Shown here in pieces: positions 1 to 12,232 of a stretch of DNA of 64,000 bases (the first letter of the stretch is position 1; each line of letters begins with the position of its first letter). Position numbers and translations under genes: made by a program. Below the pieces are notes generated by a model. The model did no database searches. It saw only the letters and a list, made by a program, of their open reading frames with translations, and was not told the DNA's origin. Where the stretch lies: positions 372,001-436,000 of the forward strand of contig JARKIF010000018.1 of assembly GCA_029378245.1 (NCBI GenBank). The letters are read 5' to 3'. Origin of the DNA: Roridomyces roridus (taxonomy: Eukaryota; Basidiomycota; Agaricomycetes; Agaricales; Mycenaceae).

Positions 1-156
1 GTCGCGTAGATCGTATTTGGTCTGGGTCACAGCTGAGAGGCCGTAGGAAGTGGCAACCATGAGGAGGATAAAAGGGACGCCGAAGAGGAGGGGCTGCTTC
101 TTCACCAGCCTGTTAATGCGAGACGGGTTCAGTGGTCGTCGTGGAAAGACTGCCAT
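1..156 (-). CDS. COX16: COX16 cytochrome c oxidase assembly protein, N-terminal part
   Basis: The reverse strand encodes 52 residues from an ATG at 156 to the window edge, with no stop. They begin [17 protein letters not shown], followed by one hydrophobic segment (about residues 24-36, [13 protein letters not shown]) and then [16 protein letters not shown] short basic N-terminus, a single membrane span and a following FTQ-RYD-like stretch are the layout of COX16, a small mitochondrial inner-membrane protein that helps assemble complex IV. The rest of the gene lies outside the window. The start is 142 bp from the LeuRS start on the other strand, so the two probably share a promoter region. 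The identification rests on a short piece, so another small mitochondrial membrane protein is possible but less likely. Confidence 0.72.
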   Translation of the reverse strand, partial: MAVFPRRPLNPSRINRLVKKQPLLFGVPFILLMVATSYGLSAVTQTKYDLRD

Positions 157-298
157 CAGTGGCAGTGTAGTCCAAAATTTGGACTCGATCCTCTGACTCG
201 GTGCTCTCTCTCTTGTATAAAGCCCAACGCAGATTGGGCAGATCACCATTCTACGCCCCTTGAGAACCAGTCTTCTCTTTCACCGTGCCCTCGCAACC
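157..298. promoter_or_regulatory. Divergent intergenic region COX16/LeuRS
   Basis: Only 142 bp separate the two divergent start codons. A TATAAA-like sequence (tgtataaag, about 213-221) lies about 80 bp upstream of the LeuRS ATG. No other element is claimed. A shared promoter is inferred from spacing alone. Confidence 0.4.
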
Positions 299-3200
299 AT
301 GGCCTCCAAATCCGCCTCCGATGGCAAGCCGATCGAGCTTTTCAAAGTGCCCTGGTCTGCTTCTCTCCATGTCTCTCCGAATCTCATCCTGTTCCAAAGA
401 CAGACAAGCGCGACTATCTCATGGCTCTCGAGAAGAAATACCAGGCATTTTGGGCAAACGAAAAGGTGTTCGAGGTCAATGCACCATCTGCCGACTCGGT
501 GGCGGGACTCAGTCCGGCTGAAGTACAAGCAAAACACCCCAAGTGGTTTGGCACATTTCCGTACCCATATATGAACGGAAGCCTCCATCTCGGACACGCG
601 TTTACCATCTCCAAGATCGAATTTGCTGCAGGGTACCAGAGGTTGTTGGGCAAGCGCGTTTTGTTCCCCCATGGGTTCCATGTGACGGGGCTGCCGATCA
701 AGGTGAGCGAACCAATTCACGATGAAAGAGATTATATTCAAGTTTCGTTAGGCCTCTGCCGATAAACTCATCCGGGAGATGCAGATGTTTGGCTCCGACT
801 TTGAAAACTTTGAAGCGGTCCAACAGAAAATTGCTGAAGAGGCCGAGGAGAAGGAGCGCGAAAAGGTCGCGGTCGTCAAAGACGGGCCGGTCGACAAGTC
901 CAAGGGCAAGAAGGGCAAGCTGCAAGCAAAGTCCACCGGCCATGTCTACCAATTCCAAATCTTGCAGTCTATTGGCATTCCTACCACGGATATCAAGCTT
1001 TTTGCGGACCCGATGCATTGGCTGAAGCATTTCCCTCCAATTGCTATCGTACGCGTCTTGACTGCTGGCTTACTTTTTTAATTGACATTATTACAGGAAG
1101 ATCACACTTCATTTGGCTCGCGTATCGATTGGCGGCGACGGTTCTTGACTACGCCAGCCAATCCGTACTACGACGCGTTCGTACGCTGGCAGGTCAACAA
1201 GCTGCACAAGCTCGGCAAGATCAAGTTTGGCGAGCGGTATACGATTTACAGCCCCAAAGACGGCCAACCGTGCATGGACCACGACCGTTCCGAGGGAGAG
1301 GCTCTTGGCCCACAAGAGTACACCGCCGTGAAAATGGAGGTGATCGAGTGGAGCGCAGAGGCCAAGAGCGCGATCGAGGGCAACGTTGGCGGGCGCAAAG
1401 TCTTTTTGGTGGCTGCGACGCTGCGGCCCTGAGACGATGTACGGGCAGACAAACTGCTTTGTAGGAACGGCCATCAAGTACGGCGTGTTTGCCATCAACG
1501 ACACCGAGGCGTTCGTGTGCACGTATCGTGCTGCGCGCAACATGGCGTTCCAGGGCATCACCAAGGAGCGTGGCGATGTTAACCAGCTCCTCCAAATCGA
1601 CGGCGCCAAGCTCGTTGGCACCAAAGTGAATGCCCCGTTTGCGATCAACCCCGAGGTCTATGTGCTCCCCATGGACAATGTGCTGCCGACCAAGGGCACC
1701 GGAGTGGTCACGTCTGTTCCATCCGACTCGCCTGATGACTGCGCGACCTTGGGTGATCTCGTCAAGAAGCCCGCCTTTTATGGTATCGAGGCGGCATGGG
1801 CGGCGATCGCGCCTGTTCCCGTTATCAGCACTCCCGACTATGGAGATTTGATTGCGCCCGCGTTGCTCAAGAGCATGAAGATTCAGTCGCAAAAGGACGT
1901 CAAGCAGCTCGCCGAGGCCAAGGAAATCGCTTACAAAGAAGGGTTCTACAATGGTACCATGTTGGTCGGCGAGTTCAAGGGCATGAAAGTCGAGGAGGCC
2001 AAGCCGCGTGTTCGGGAGCGTATGATTGAAGCGGGATTGGCGATGGCGTATGCGGAACCCGAAGGGTTGGTCGTTAGTCGGAGCACGGACGAGTGTGTTG
2101 TCGCGCTCATGGATCAGTGGTATTTGGACTATGGCGAGGCTAGCTGGCGGGCCGAGACGGAGCGGTATGTCTTGTCTCTCTCAATCTTGACTGCGTTGAC
2201 AGTGCATCTAGTTTGCTCGCGGGGATGGAGTTGTACCAGACCGAGACGCGAAATTCGTTTGAAAAGACGTTGGGCTGGTTGAACCAGTGGGCTTGTGCGC
2301 GTACCTACGGGTTGGGTTCAAAGCTCCCTTGGGATCCTCATTTCTTGGTCGAGTCCCTCAGTGACTCGACTATCTACATGAGCTACTACACAGTCGCTCA
2401 GCTGTTGCATGAAGACAGCATAGATGGCACCAAACCTGGGCCCTTGGGAATAACACCGGATCAAATGACGGACGAAATTTGGGAATACATCTTCTGCAAT
2501 GGCCCTTTCCCCTCCCCTTCACCCTTGGCACAAGACAAGGCCGACGCCCTCAAGCACGAGTTCAACTACTTTTATCCCCTCGACATTCGTTCGTCCGCAA
2601 AAGATCTCGTACCGAATCACTTGACCTTTTGCTTGTACAACCACGTCGCCTTGTTCCCGGAAGACAAATGGCCACGCAGCATGCGCACCAATGGTCATTT
2701 GTTGCTCAACGGCAACAAAATGTCCAAGAGCACCGGCAACTCTCTCAGCTTGAGGGAAGCCATTCAAAAGTTTGGAGCCGACTCGACACGTTTGAGTTTG
2801 GCCGACGCTGGAGACGGCGTCGAGGATGCCAACTTTGACGAGAAGAGCGCTAATGCTAGCATTTTGCGCTTGCATACCTTGATTCAATGGTGTGAGGTTT
2901 GTAATTTCTACATCTCATTTCGTCGTTTGCCCTTATCATTCGAGCAGGAAATGGTCGTGGATCAAGCAAACATGCGTCACGGACCAAAGAATCTGTACCA
3001 CGACTTGGTCTTTGAACAAGAAATCAACGACTTGATCAATACCAGCACAGACGCATTACGAGGCAATGAACTACAAAGACGCTCTCAAATACGGCTTCTT
3101 CGAGCTTGCAAACATGTCGGGATTGGTATCGTGAAGTCACTTCGGACGTCGGAATGCACGCAGATCTCGTCTTGCATTGGATTCGCGTTGCCGCGTTGCT

Positions 3201-3918
3201 CGTGGCGCCCGTCGCCCCGCACTTTGCCGAACACATCTACAGCACCGTTCTCAAATCACCCATTTCTGTCCAGTCTGCGCTGTGGCCTACGCCATCGACA
3301 CCAATCGACCCCGCTGTGATCGAGGCAGGCGTCTACATGCGAGGCACGATCAAGACGATCCGGGATGCTGAGGCTGCGTTGATCAAAATGCTCAACAAGT
3401 TCAAGGGCAAGGGCCCCAATCCCAATGCGCCAAAGTACGACCCAAAACAACCCAAGAGGGTTCAGATCTACGTTGCCACTACCTTCCCGGAATGGCAAAA
3501 TTCGTGCGTTCAGGTCGTCAAAGATTCTTATACAGAGTCTTCGAATACCGTCGACGATACCAAGGTTCGGGCATTGTTGACGGAACGCGGATTGATCAAG
3601 GACAAGCGCGCCATGCCCTTTGTCCAAGATTTCAAGGTACACATTGACTCCCCTTGTCTAATTTGTCGCTCACCTGTTTGCAGAAACGTATGGCTCAGTT
3701 TGGTGTCCCAAACGGCATTCCGTCGCACCCTGCCGTTCTCAGAACGGGATGTCCTTTCCGAGATCATACCTTACTTGAAGAAATCGCTCGTTTTGGAGGA
3801 GGTTGAGGTGTACTCTGTCGAGGACGCGCTTGGGAGACAAGATGGATTCACCAAGAGCATCATTGACGCGTCGGAACCGGGTAACCCTGCCTTTGAATAT
3901 AGAAATATTGCCAAGTAG
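299..3918 (+). CDS. LRS1: Cytosolic leucyl-tRNA synthetase, with four apparent +1 frameshifts
   Basis: This class I synthetase charges tRNA-Leu in the cytosol. Exons: 299-346, 400-702, 752-1048, 1097-2164, 2203-2896, 2948-3636 and 3684-3918. All introns are GT-AG and 38-53 nt long. Visible motifs are the HIGH-type HLGHA in exon 2, the editing-region [11 protein letters not shown] near 1420-1455, the GSRIDWRR segment, and KMSKS at 2717-2731. The C-terminus ends EYRNIAK. Four single extra bases break the frame: T at 1430 (CCC-T-GAG inside LRPETM), T at 3056/3057 (before [19 protein letters not shown]), a base near 3116 (before RDWYREV), and G at 3702/3703 ([16 protein letters not shown]). Removing four bases gives 3330 nt, exactly 1110 codons, close to family length. 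Conservation on both sides of each break argues against decay. Assembly insertions are the simplest cause, and a recent pseudogene is the alternative. Confidence 0.9.
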
Positions 3919-4463
3919 TTTGTTTTGTGGATTTAGATGTAAAGCAGCTGTATTAATCCTTCCTTCCTTCCTGAACCTCGCGTCTGACAAAATCGCCTTG
4001 CGTGACTTTGAAGCCCGCAGGACCTCCGACACTGTGGATTCATGTCAACTTCGTGGACACAGGCGGCGTCTTTGAATCCCTTTGGAGTAAAGAAGAGCAA
4101 TGCAGCGGCCGCAAAATGCCCATCTTATCGGGGACATCACGATAAGGTAGATGGAAATGGGGAGAAAAGGCCGAACTGATCCCGATTCGTCTGCACGGCT
4201 CGAGAAAGGTCTCAAATCATGACAAATGTAATCTTGTGATAACTTTGCTGAAAAAAGAGATTTTTGTGTCCCAGTTTGTAGGGTGAGATTAGACCATCCC
4301 AGGTCGAGGGCGACGCGCTTGCGGGTGGGGAAAGTGCTCACAATCGTGCGCGACCACACGCAACGCAGGTCGGGTGAAAGTCCCACTTGAAAGAGCAGGC
4401 TTGATTGACTGTTCATTTCCTCACAAAAGCGTAAGATAGGACTACGACAACTGGAGTCAGCTT
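3919..4463. other. Convergent intergenic region, no gene seen
   Basis: This is the 3' region between LeuRS (+) and the Gbp2-like gene (-), which end facing each other. A short TTCC repeat lies near 3957-3971. Frames here are short and show no recognisable protein. Confidence 0.6.
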
Positions 4464-6729
4464 CTACACCATATCTGCCTGCCCGATCGGCCCACCCTTG
4501 GCTGCCGTGGGGGTAAACGTGTGCCAGCGATCGTTGTACCGGATTTCCAGTCCCCGCCCACCATAGAGGTAACCCTGAAATTTTGCAATGGCAGTCTCGG
4601 CCTCGGCGACCTGAGCGAACTGCACGACACCGCTGCCCTTGGAACGGGCGCCATCGAAGAGGATTTCAGCTACTTCAACTTGACCCGTTGTCTCAAAGAG
4701 CTCAACAAGGTCCTCGTTGGCCGTCGACCACGGGAGGTTGCGGACCATTATCTGTTGACTGGGTTCCGGCTCAACATAACCTGGTCCGCCAGCACCAGCA
4801 GCGAACCCGGCTCCACCGTGGCTAAAGCCGCCACCGTAAGCGGCTGACCCACCCTGGTCGGGTCCAGAATAATCGGCGTATAAATCCTGGTTAGAAAAGT
4901 CTCGTCCAGGCGCACCAAAGGCTCCTCCACGGAAGCCACCCCGGAAGCCACCCCGAAGCCCACGCAGACCTCGTCCACCCCGGAGACCACCGCGGAATCC
5001 GCCTGCACCGGAGAGGCCAGCATATCGATCCTATAAGGGTGTGAGAAGGTCGCAAGTCTCTTGGAAACATTTTACCTCGCGAACTTCGAGCGTCCTGCCA
5101 TACCAATCGGTGCCGTGGTACATGTCTAAGAAGATTTCAATTTCCAGTAAGGATTGAGGAATCCGAACGTACTGATCGCAGCAGCAGCATCCTTGGCTGT
5201 TTCAAAAACAACGGTCCCTGACCCCTTGGGTCGACCGTCCACGCCGAGGTTTATATCGGCGCGTACAATATTGCCGGCAACGCGGAAGAGGTCCTTGAGA
5301 TCCTAGTAACTGTTGGAACAAGACAAGCAGCAGAAGTCATTGAATTCGATCACCTGCCATCCTGCTTGATATGGGAGCTTCAAAAGAGTCAGCGGGTGGT
5401 CGTCAAAGATAATGGAGAGCCTACATTGCCGACATAGAGCTGGTTTCCAGGATTGGAGTTCTGGACGCCTCCAAACTGATTGTGGGAGGCGGGGCGGGGT
5501 GGGGGCGGGGCATTGAAGCCTTGCCCAGCCATAGCCATCCCGATTTTTCCGGGCACCGGGGTAGCGCCGAAGCGGGCCTCTGTCTCGCGATCCTTGAAGT
5601 TGGGTCAACACCAGGGTACAATCATGGGGGGCAAAGATCTACCTCGCGGATAAATACGGGGCGACCGAGGAGAGATACCTCGGACAGCTCGCGGACAGCG
5701 CGCTTTGCATCTTCGGGGGAAGCGAATTCCACGATCCTTTTTTGGTCGTGAGCATTTGCGACCCTCCCATGAGAGCAATGAAACGCACCCGCATCCTTTG
5801 GACACACCAGTCGGGGTAATGAGGACTTCGGCGAACAAGACCTCTCCAGCTGCCAATCCCCCAATCAATACGCTCTTCACGACTCGACCAAGAAGGAAAG
5901 AAAATAAAACCCAGTATCCCGTCCCTCTCACCCAGAGTGACAGAGAAAACCATCAACCACACTTTTGAGCGCCAACTCCGAGCCAAAACTCCGCCTCTCC
6001 TGCGCCCCGGCAACTCCAAGCAGAAATTAATCCCGTCGCACTACGACTGAGCATCGCCAGCGCCTCAAAAAGGTTGCCATTTGAGAGACAGACCCAGTGA
6101 TCCCCCCAACCTAGCCTGCCTCTCTGAACCTCTGCGGTCAACTCTGCTCCCCCCACCGTCTGCAACGAAGAAAATTAGAAAATCGCGACGAACCCTGTCT
6201 AAAAAGCAGTCAGAATTGAAGAAAAAAAACCGTAGTTTACACACCTCATAAATTCCAAGATGTCGGAATAGCGAACGTCGTAGCTGAGGTTGCCGACGTA
6301 AACTCGATTTTCCCTCTTGCTGACTTTTGAAAATTCGAGGGCTTCTTCATGTGGGGCGTTCATAGGCCCACCCAGCGACCGTGTGAAGGTGTCGCTCGAC
6401 TTGCCGCCGCGGGTACGGCTGCGTGACCGTGAGCGAGAGCGAGACCTGGAGCGACTTCGAGATCTCGAACGGCGTGAGCGGCGCCTGGGTGACACCGACC
6501 GACGACGAGGGGACCTGGAACGTGACCGACGCCGGTCGCTGTTCCTGCCGTCAGGCTCCCAATGGTCCCCACCGCCCCCACGTCCACGTCGAGACCCACG
6601 GCGGTCCTTGTCTCTGTCCCGCCTGTGGTCCCGGTCACGATCCCTGTCGTGGTCTCGGTCGTCGGATGCACCGAGGCCCTTTTCAGAGTCGAGGGGAAGG
6701 TCCTCCTTGGTCTTCATGTCAATGTCCAT
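4464..6729 (-). CDS. GBP2: Gbp2/Hrb1-like SR-type RNA-binding protein with three RRMs
   Basis: This is a shuttling mRNA-binding protein of the yeast Gbp2/Hrb1 type, which couples TREX/THO and splicing surveillance to nuclear export. Exons (minus): 6729-6243, 5849-5789, 5736-5643, 5592-5425, 5377-5354, 5302-5173, 5125-5076 and 5030-4464, totalling 1581 nt or 526 residues with all phases closing. The N-terminus is acidic/basic, then an RS-rich block (about residues 45-115). RRM1 begins RVYVGNLSYDVR and runs through VLFAEVLITPTGVSKGCG to GRPVFIRE. RRM2 begins QLYVGNLPYQAGWQ. A glycine/arginine-rich RGG linker follows, and RRM3 begins IMVRNLPWSTANEDL. Exon 5 is a 24-nt microexon coding LPYQAGWQ. 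The first intron is long for this genome (393 nt). The ATG at 6729 is the first in frame. Confidence 0.88.
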
Positions 6730-6890
6730 GGTGGTGAGAGAACAGCCTTGACTCAATTTGTAAACAGTGACACAACAGTTTTGAAAATACGATGAATTTA
6801 TATGAGTATTATATACATGCTCGCCCTGTGAGACTCTATAGGCGAATTGCGCACAACTACTACGAATAAGTTAAGTTACATCATACAGCC
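6730..6890. promoter_or_regulatory. Short tandem intergenic region upstream of the Gbp2-like gene
   Basis: This 161-bp gap lies between the HMG1 stop codon and the Gbp2-like start codon, both on the minus strand. It must hold the HMG1 3' end and the Gbp2-like promoter. It is AT-rich (tatgagtattatatacatg around 6799-6817). Confidence 0.4.
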
Positions 6891-9800
6891 CTATGTTCGC
6901 GAATATGGTGGTAGCGAAGCCGTCGAGCTCGAGGGAGTGAGAGCCTTGGGAGGCGATAGTACGTTGGGACCCTCGGGCAGGGTGCCCGCAATTGGGCGCT
7001 CAACTCCAGGTGTCGGAGGTGCAGAACGGTTGTGCACCATGTGGGCACGGATGAGATGGCCAGCGGCGAGGGCGCTCAGAAGCGACAACTCGCCAGCCAT
7101 GACCGAGGCAGCAATCACACGGGCAAGCCCTTGCGAGTTTTGTCCAGGTCGCGTTGGGTGAGCGCCGCGCAACCCGAGCATCTCCAAGACAGCGCCTTGG
7201 GGTGCGAGAACCGTTCCACCTCCCACAGTGCCGACCTCGATGGAAGGCATCGAAACAGTCACCAGCAGGTCCTGGCCGTCGTTCGTCCTGGGCAGCAAAT
7301 TTAGAATGGAAAAAGAAAAGAAGAAAAGAGACGTACGGCTCCATGAGCGTCATGCAGTTGGAGCTGACCACGTTTTGCGCAGGATCCTGCCCCGTCGCCA
7401 AGAAAATCGCGGTCAGGATGTTGGCTGCGTGTGCATTGAATCCACCGATAGAGCCCGCCATCGCACTGCCAACCAGATTCTTCTTCACGTTCAAGTTGCA
7501 GAGGGCCTCGATTGTTGTCTTCAAGACGCTCTTGACCACCTTGCCGGGAACAACAGCCTCCGCAACAACGCTCTTGCCTCGTCCCTCGATCCAGTTCATG
7601 GCAGCGGGCTTCTTGTCCGTGCAATAGTTGCCACTAAGGGCAAGGACAACCATGTCGGGGAACTCGCCCTGCATCACCTCGAGCGCCTTCTCCGTTCCCT
7701 TTGAGATCATGTTCATTCCCATGGCATCACCAGTTGCCGTCGCGAAGCGAACAAACAAGGTGCGGCCAGCCATGGCGGTTTTGAGCGACGTTAGGCGTGC
7801 GAAGCGCGAAGTGCTCTCGAACGCCGCCTTGATAGCGCTGTAACCGTCGGGGCTAGCAATCCAAGCCTTGGCGCGCGCAGCCTCGACGATGGAAGGGAAA
7901 TCAATTGCGGGGCCGCGGGTCATGCCGTCCTGAGTCAGAACCGTCGTCACTCCACCACCAGCATTTAGGGCCTTGGCTCCACGGGAGGTGGATGCAACAA
8001 GAGTACCCTCAGCAGTCGCCATGGGGATGTGGAACGAAACACCGTCAATGGTCAGCGGACCAGCAATGCCAAGAGGGATGGGCACATAGCCGACGACGTT
8101 TTCGCAGCATGCGCCGAACACTTTGCCATAGTCGTAGTTCTCAAAGGGCACCAGGGAGTGTTCAAGCGTCTGAGTGAGGGATGCACGAGCTGCGAAAAGG
8201 ACATGAGCTTCTGCTCTTCGATACGTACGAAACAAGACTCACAAACAAGGGCTCGCCTCACTCGCACAGCCCGCTCTAGGCCCTCCGGCTCTTGCGCAGG
8301 CGCCAACACTTTCTCCAGTCCATACGCAGGGATCTTGCCGGCCTGGGAAAGTATGACGAGCTCTTCATCGGTGAAATCGCGAAGGCCGCTGGACTTGGGG
8401 GCGGCTGCGTGAGCGTCGATGAGCTCGACCAGTGGGCGCGGAGCTCTGTCCGAGTCGTCAGAGAGCACGGAAGCCGAGTCGGGTTCAGCTTCATCAGAGT
8501 CGATGGGGGTTTCGAGTTGAGTCACCTGAAAGATGTGAGCTTGCAAATAGCTATTAGAATAGGAGAACGCACCCGACGAGCAGCAGGGGTCTTGCTACGG
8601 ACACCACGGCCACGAGCGCGCAACCGCCGGTCGACGTCGTCTAGCGAGAAGGTGGGCATCACACCTGCGGTTGGGACGGGAGTTTGGGCATGGATGATAG
8701 AGATGGGGACGGGCGAGACAGTAGCCGGGGCGGGTTTTTGGGAAATGCTGACAGCCGTCGTGGAAGCGATATCGCGAGCCCACCCATCCTGAACTGGTTT
8801 AACCTCCTGCTGCTTCACCTCTTCCTTCTCCTTGACCTCGACCTTGACTTCGGGCTCCACAGGTTGGCTGGCATCGACGAAGCGAACGCCGCGGGCACCC
8901 TGAGCAACACCGCGGATGAGGAATGCATTGAGAAGCAGACTCAGCGCCAGGACACCAACAAGCGCCTTGCTGAGAATGGGGTCACCGACGAGATGCGTCC
9001 AAGTGCTGAGAGCACCCTCCAGGTGTGCTTGAGCGAGACGGCGACGAGAGCCGGGCCGAACGGCGTGGAGAATAATGGGAGGGCGCATGCGAACGAGAAG
9101 CCGCGGGGCGACGTCGTCGGTGGCGATGGCAAGGGCCGGAGGAGTGAGCACGTTGAGAAGCGTACGGTCGAGGGGAGTGGTCACGACGGAAGGAGACAGA
9201 GAAACACGCTGCGGGGCGGTCAGGGGCGCGCAGAGATTGAAGACGTGGAGAACAAGGAATGACGCGAGAAGCAGGAGCTTCAGACGCGCCACGGGGTTCT
9301 CCGGAGCGTCTTTCTCCGTATCAGTTGACCGAGAAAGAAGCGTGCCACTGGGCCCAAGGACGCGGGACCACATCGACAGGGAAGGTGCAGAGGATGTGGT
9401 AGGTGAAACTGGTGCACCAGCCTTGATGCGGCGGACCTCGACCATGACGGCGAGGATGGCGGCGAGGAAGGTGCACATCATCAGGCAATCCATTGCCAAC
9501 AACAGAGCTGCGAGTGAACAGACCTCCGAAAGGCCTGCGACACGGGAACTGGCACCGAGGCCGAGGACAGCAATCTCGAGGATGTAGTCGCGCAAGATGG
9601 GGTAGTAGGTGGCGCTGAGAGCGTCGAGGATAACCTCGCCGGTCTGGACACCGGTGGAAGCGGACGAACGAAGTGACGAGGAGCTCGAGCGCATGAATGC
9701 GGGACGGAGGGCCTGAGGGTGGGTGAAGACGGCACGGGCAAGACGCAGAGGTTTGTCAAAGCCAACGGTGCACACAAGGAATGGAAGAGCCTCGGTGAGG

Positions 9801-10587
9801 GCCACAGGGTGCATCGGAATGCGGAGGAGCATGGCAATGGGCAATGCAAGGAGAAGGGCGAGCACTGAAGAAGACAAAATAGCGAGGGGGAGGAAGAAGG
9901 ATGACCCAAGAGCACGGGAGCGCGCGACGAGCAGGAAAAAGGTGACGTGCATCACAATGTATCCGGTGAGAATGAGGAAAATGTCGGGCGTCGGCGTTTT
10001 CTGGCAAACAGAGTTTCAACATGGAGAAAACAAGAATAGAACCCAGTCGACGCACCTTTGCGAGCTCATAGAAACGAAGAACCAAAGCACGTATCGCATA
10101 CGCAACCCATTTCCCGGACCGCATCTGGGCAATAGCCTCACCCTGGGGCTTCCACTTCGTAGGCGACACCCCAACTGTCCGGCGACAAGGAACGCATGAC
10201 AAAGTCGCCTTTGACCTCGATAGTCTGCGTCCATGCATCCTCGCCGGACTGGAGGGAGGCGAGCTGAGGGTAGGCTGCAGCGACCTGCTTTGTTGCATTC
10301 TCGAGTGAAGCAGACTCGAGACGGGGACCGGTGAAGACAAGTTGTTGGAGGTCGAGGCGGGGGACGGAATCATCGCGGAACCACACGGATTCACGGACGG
10401 GAAGCCATTCGTTGGTGTAGATGGCATAGGCCGGACGCGGGATGGCGGGGGCAGCAAAAAAAGCAGAATGCTTCACAACATTGAGAATGTGAAGGTAAGC
10501 GATGGTGCCGAGAACACTGAGGAAGACGATGGTCTCAATGGGAGAGTACGCGGCGTGGATCGCCAGCGGCTTGAGAAGGGTGCGCAT
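6891..10587 (-). CDS. HMG1: 3-hydroxy-3-methylglutaryl-CoA reductase
   Basis: This ER-membrane enzyme makes mevalonate from HMG-CoA with NADPH, the committed step to sterols and isoprenoids. Exons (minus): 10587-10056, 10000-8573, 8525-8243, 8189-7337 and 7287-6891. The start [18 protein letters not shown] is typical of fungal HMGR. Membrane segments with a sterol-sensing-like region lie in exon 2 ([20 protein letters not shown] onward), followed by a variable linker. The catalytic domain contains [10 protein letters not shown], the cofactor-binding DAMGMNM (about 7707-7731) and GTVGGGT (about 7216-7240). The protein ends HNRSAPPTP plus a serine/proline tail. One extra base in the run at 10141-10143 breaks [16 protein letters not shown]. 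Skipping it gives 3492 nt, exactly 1164 codons. The sterol-sensing region suggests feedback by sterol-regulated turnover, which is inference from the family. Confidence 0.94.
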
Positions 10588-10758
10588 GGCGGCAAGAAGA
10601 AAGAGAAAACAAGACAGAAACAAGAGGCTCGTACGACAACACAATGATTTCACCCAATTATCTAGTGCGCTGATCACGAGGACCCCTGCCACTGCGGCCG
10701 CAAAACCCTTGCTCCGCAGATCGACGGGCGGCGGGCACATGCTATCATACATCATTTG

Positions 10759-12160
10759 TTATCTGCCCCGCCGACTAGTCGTCGGTGCAGCCACCCTTGG
10801 CCTTCGCAACCCAACCCGGAAGTCTTTGAGCTCATGGTCCCACGTAGCGTATACAGTCGCATCCGGAATCTTTGGCTCCTTCGCATCCCGATCCTTGCCG
10901 TCCGTTTCAGCTCCACCCCCAACTGGCCCCACGGAGTTCCACGGTGCAGGGACCCCCACTCCGTAGGTCACCGCCTTCCCGCTACGCATCAACGCGGTCG
11001 GGTGCCCAAGTCTCGTTACTCGTGAATATATTGCTGGAGAAAGCTCTTTCCGTGCCAGCTCTGGCAGCCGGGACCCTTGTGATCCAACAAGTGGTGCGAT
11101 GGCTGGTGTGACGAGCGAGCGGTGAGTGGTCGGGAAACGCCTGGCAGCCGTCGGCTTCTGCGCCAGAAGAGGCTGCAGGAAGTGGGTAGGTGGGAACAAT
11201 GGGCCATGCTCGGGGTCCTGTGGGTCCAGAGGCGGCATACATGGTGTCTGGGACATCCCACCGTGGGACAAGTTGTGTCTGGGCGTGTAATGCCATTGCG
11301 ACACGATGTCGGGCGGGCGTGGCTGCAGAGGGCGTACGGACGGGGTGTTTGAGGATATGGTGGAACCCTCGCAGCAGTGCATGTTCGGGATTCTGCGCAA
11401 CCGCCATGGCGGGGCTCATGCTAGTTGGTGCATCGGGCGGCGGGTTAGGGCGTGGGCCGGGAAGATGCCATTGAGAGACGTCTCCGAGGGATGATTGTTC
11501 GTAGGGCACTTGCAATAAATAGTCTGCCGCACTTGTCGAAGTCGATGCAAGCTGTACTGCTGGGGCAGGCGCTGGTCCCGAGGCCAGCTGGACGGGAGGC
11601 GGCATCGGAGCAGGCGACTCGGCACGAGGAGAATCCGCGTTGGCCTCCGTTACTTCGGGGAAGGGCGGTAAAAACGACGGGATGTGTCCATCCCAGGAAA
11701 GCGTTCGTTGTCGCTTTGGTGGCGGCTCGTGCAGCTCCTCTTCCTCCTCCTCCTCGTCCTCTTCATCACCCTCTTCCTCGTCATACTGACCGTACTGTAG
11801 TGGAATGACGCCCTCACGCGTAGTTTTGCAGAGATGGGCCCGAAACTCATGCAATTCCTCCACACGACGCGCCGAGTAGACCGCATAACGAGACAGCTCC
11901 TTTGCCTCCGGTATATATTCAGTGAGGTCCCCCATCCCAACTCCGAGTTCCTCCAGAGCTTCGAGTGCATCTGCGCAGGTGACGCTTGTTCGACCAGCAT
12001 GTTGGGCATACTTGGCTGATGTGGTGGCAAGAAGAGAGAGGTACCGGGTGAGTAGGTCGGTTAGTACGGTGGACGCGTGGGTTGACGCGCGCGAGAAGGC
12101 GGCGGCATGTAGCGTTCGGTGGGTCGCGGCCTCGATGAGTTTTTGGGATGCATATTCCAT
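10759..12160 (-). CDS. Histone-fold (bromodomain-associated) TAF-like protein
   Basis: This is an intronless frame starting at the ATG at 12160 (MEYASQKLIEAATHR). Residues about 1-75 form a histone-fold domain of the bromodomain-associated type (FSRASTHASTVLTDLLTRYL, then ADALEALEELG), as in TFIID/SAGA subunits such as TAF3 and TAF8. A run of acidic residues follows (EEEGDEEDEEEEEEE), then a lysine/arginine patch PPKRQR and a long proline/alanine-rich region. The C-terminal part (RSLVTPAIAP...PEIP-like DATVYATWDHELK) lies one frame over. A single extra base between about 11,140 and 11,190 explains this, and without it 1401 nt or 466 residues read through. The likely role is a nuclear histone-fold partner in a transcription complex, but which TAF cannot be decided here. 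Confidence 0.72.
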
Positions 12161-12232
12161 GGAGGGCCACGTAAACAAAGCCACACAACTCGAGTAGATA
12201 ATATACAGGGCGAATAAATACGTCTGGTTTCT

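Noticed and set aside
6317..6751. Long plus-strand frames rich in Arg/Asp/Glu opposite the Gbp2-like N-terminus
   Set aside because: They mirror the RS-rich repeat coding on the other strand. Splice phases and RRM motifs support only the minus-strand gene.
8684..9587. Plus-strand frames of 170-190 codons inside HMG1
   Set aside because: They are antisense shadows of the membrane and linker region of HMG-CoA reductase. No family match or splice support.
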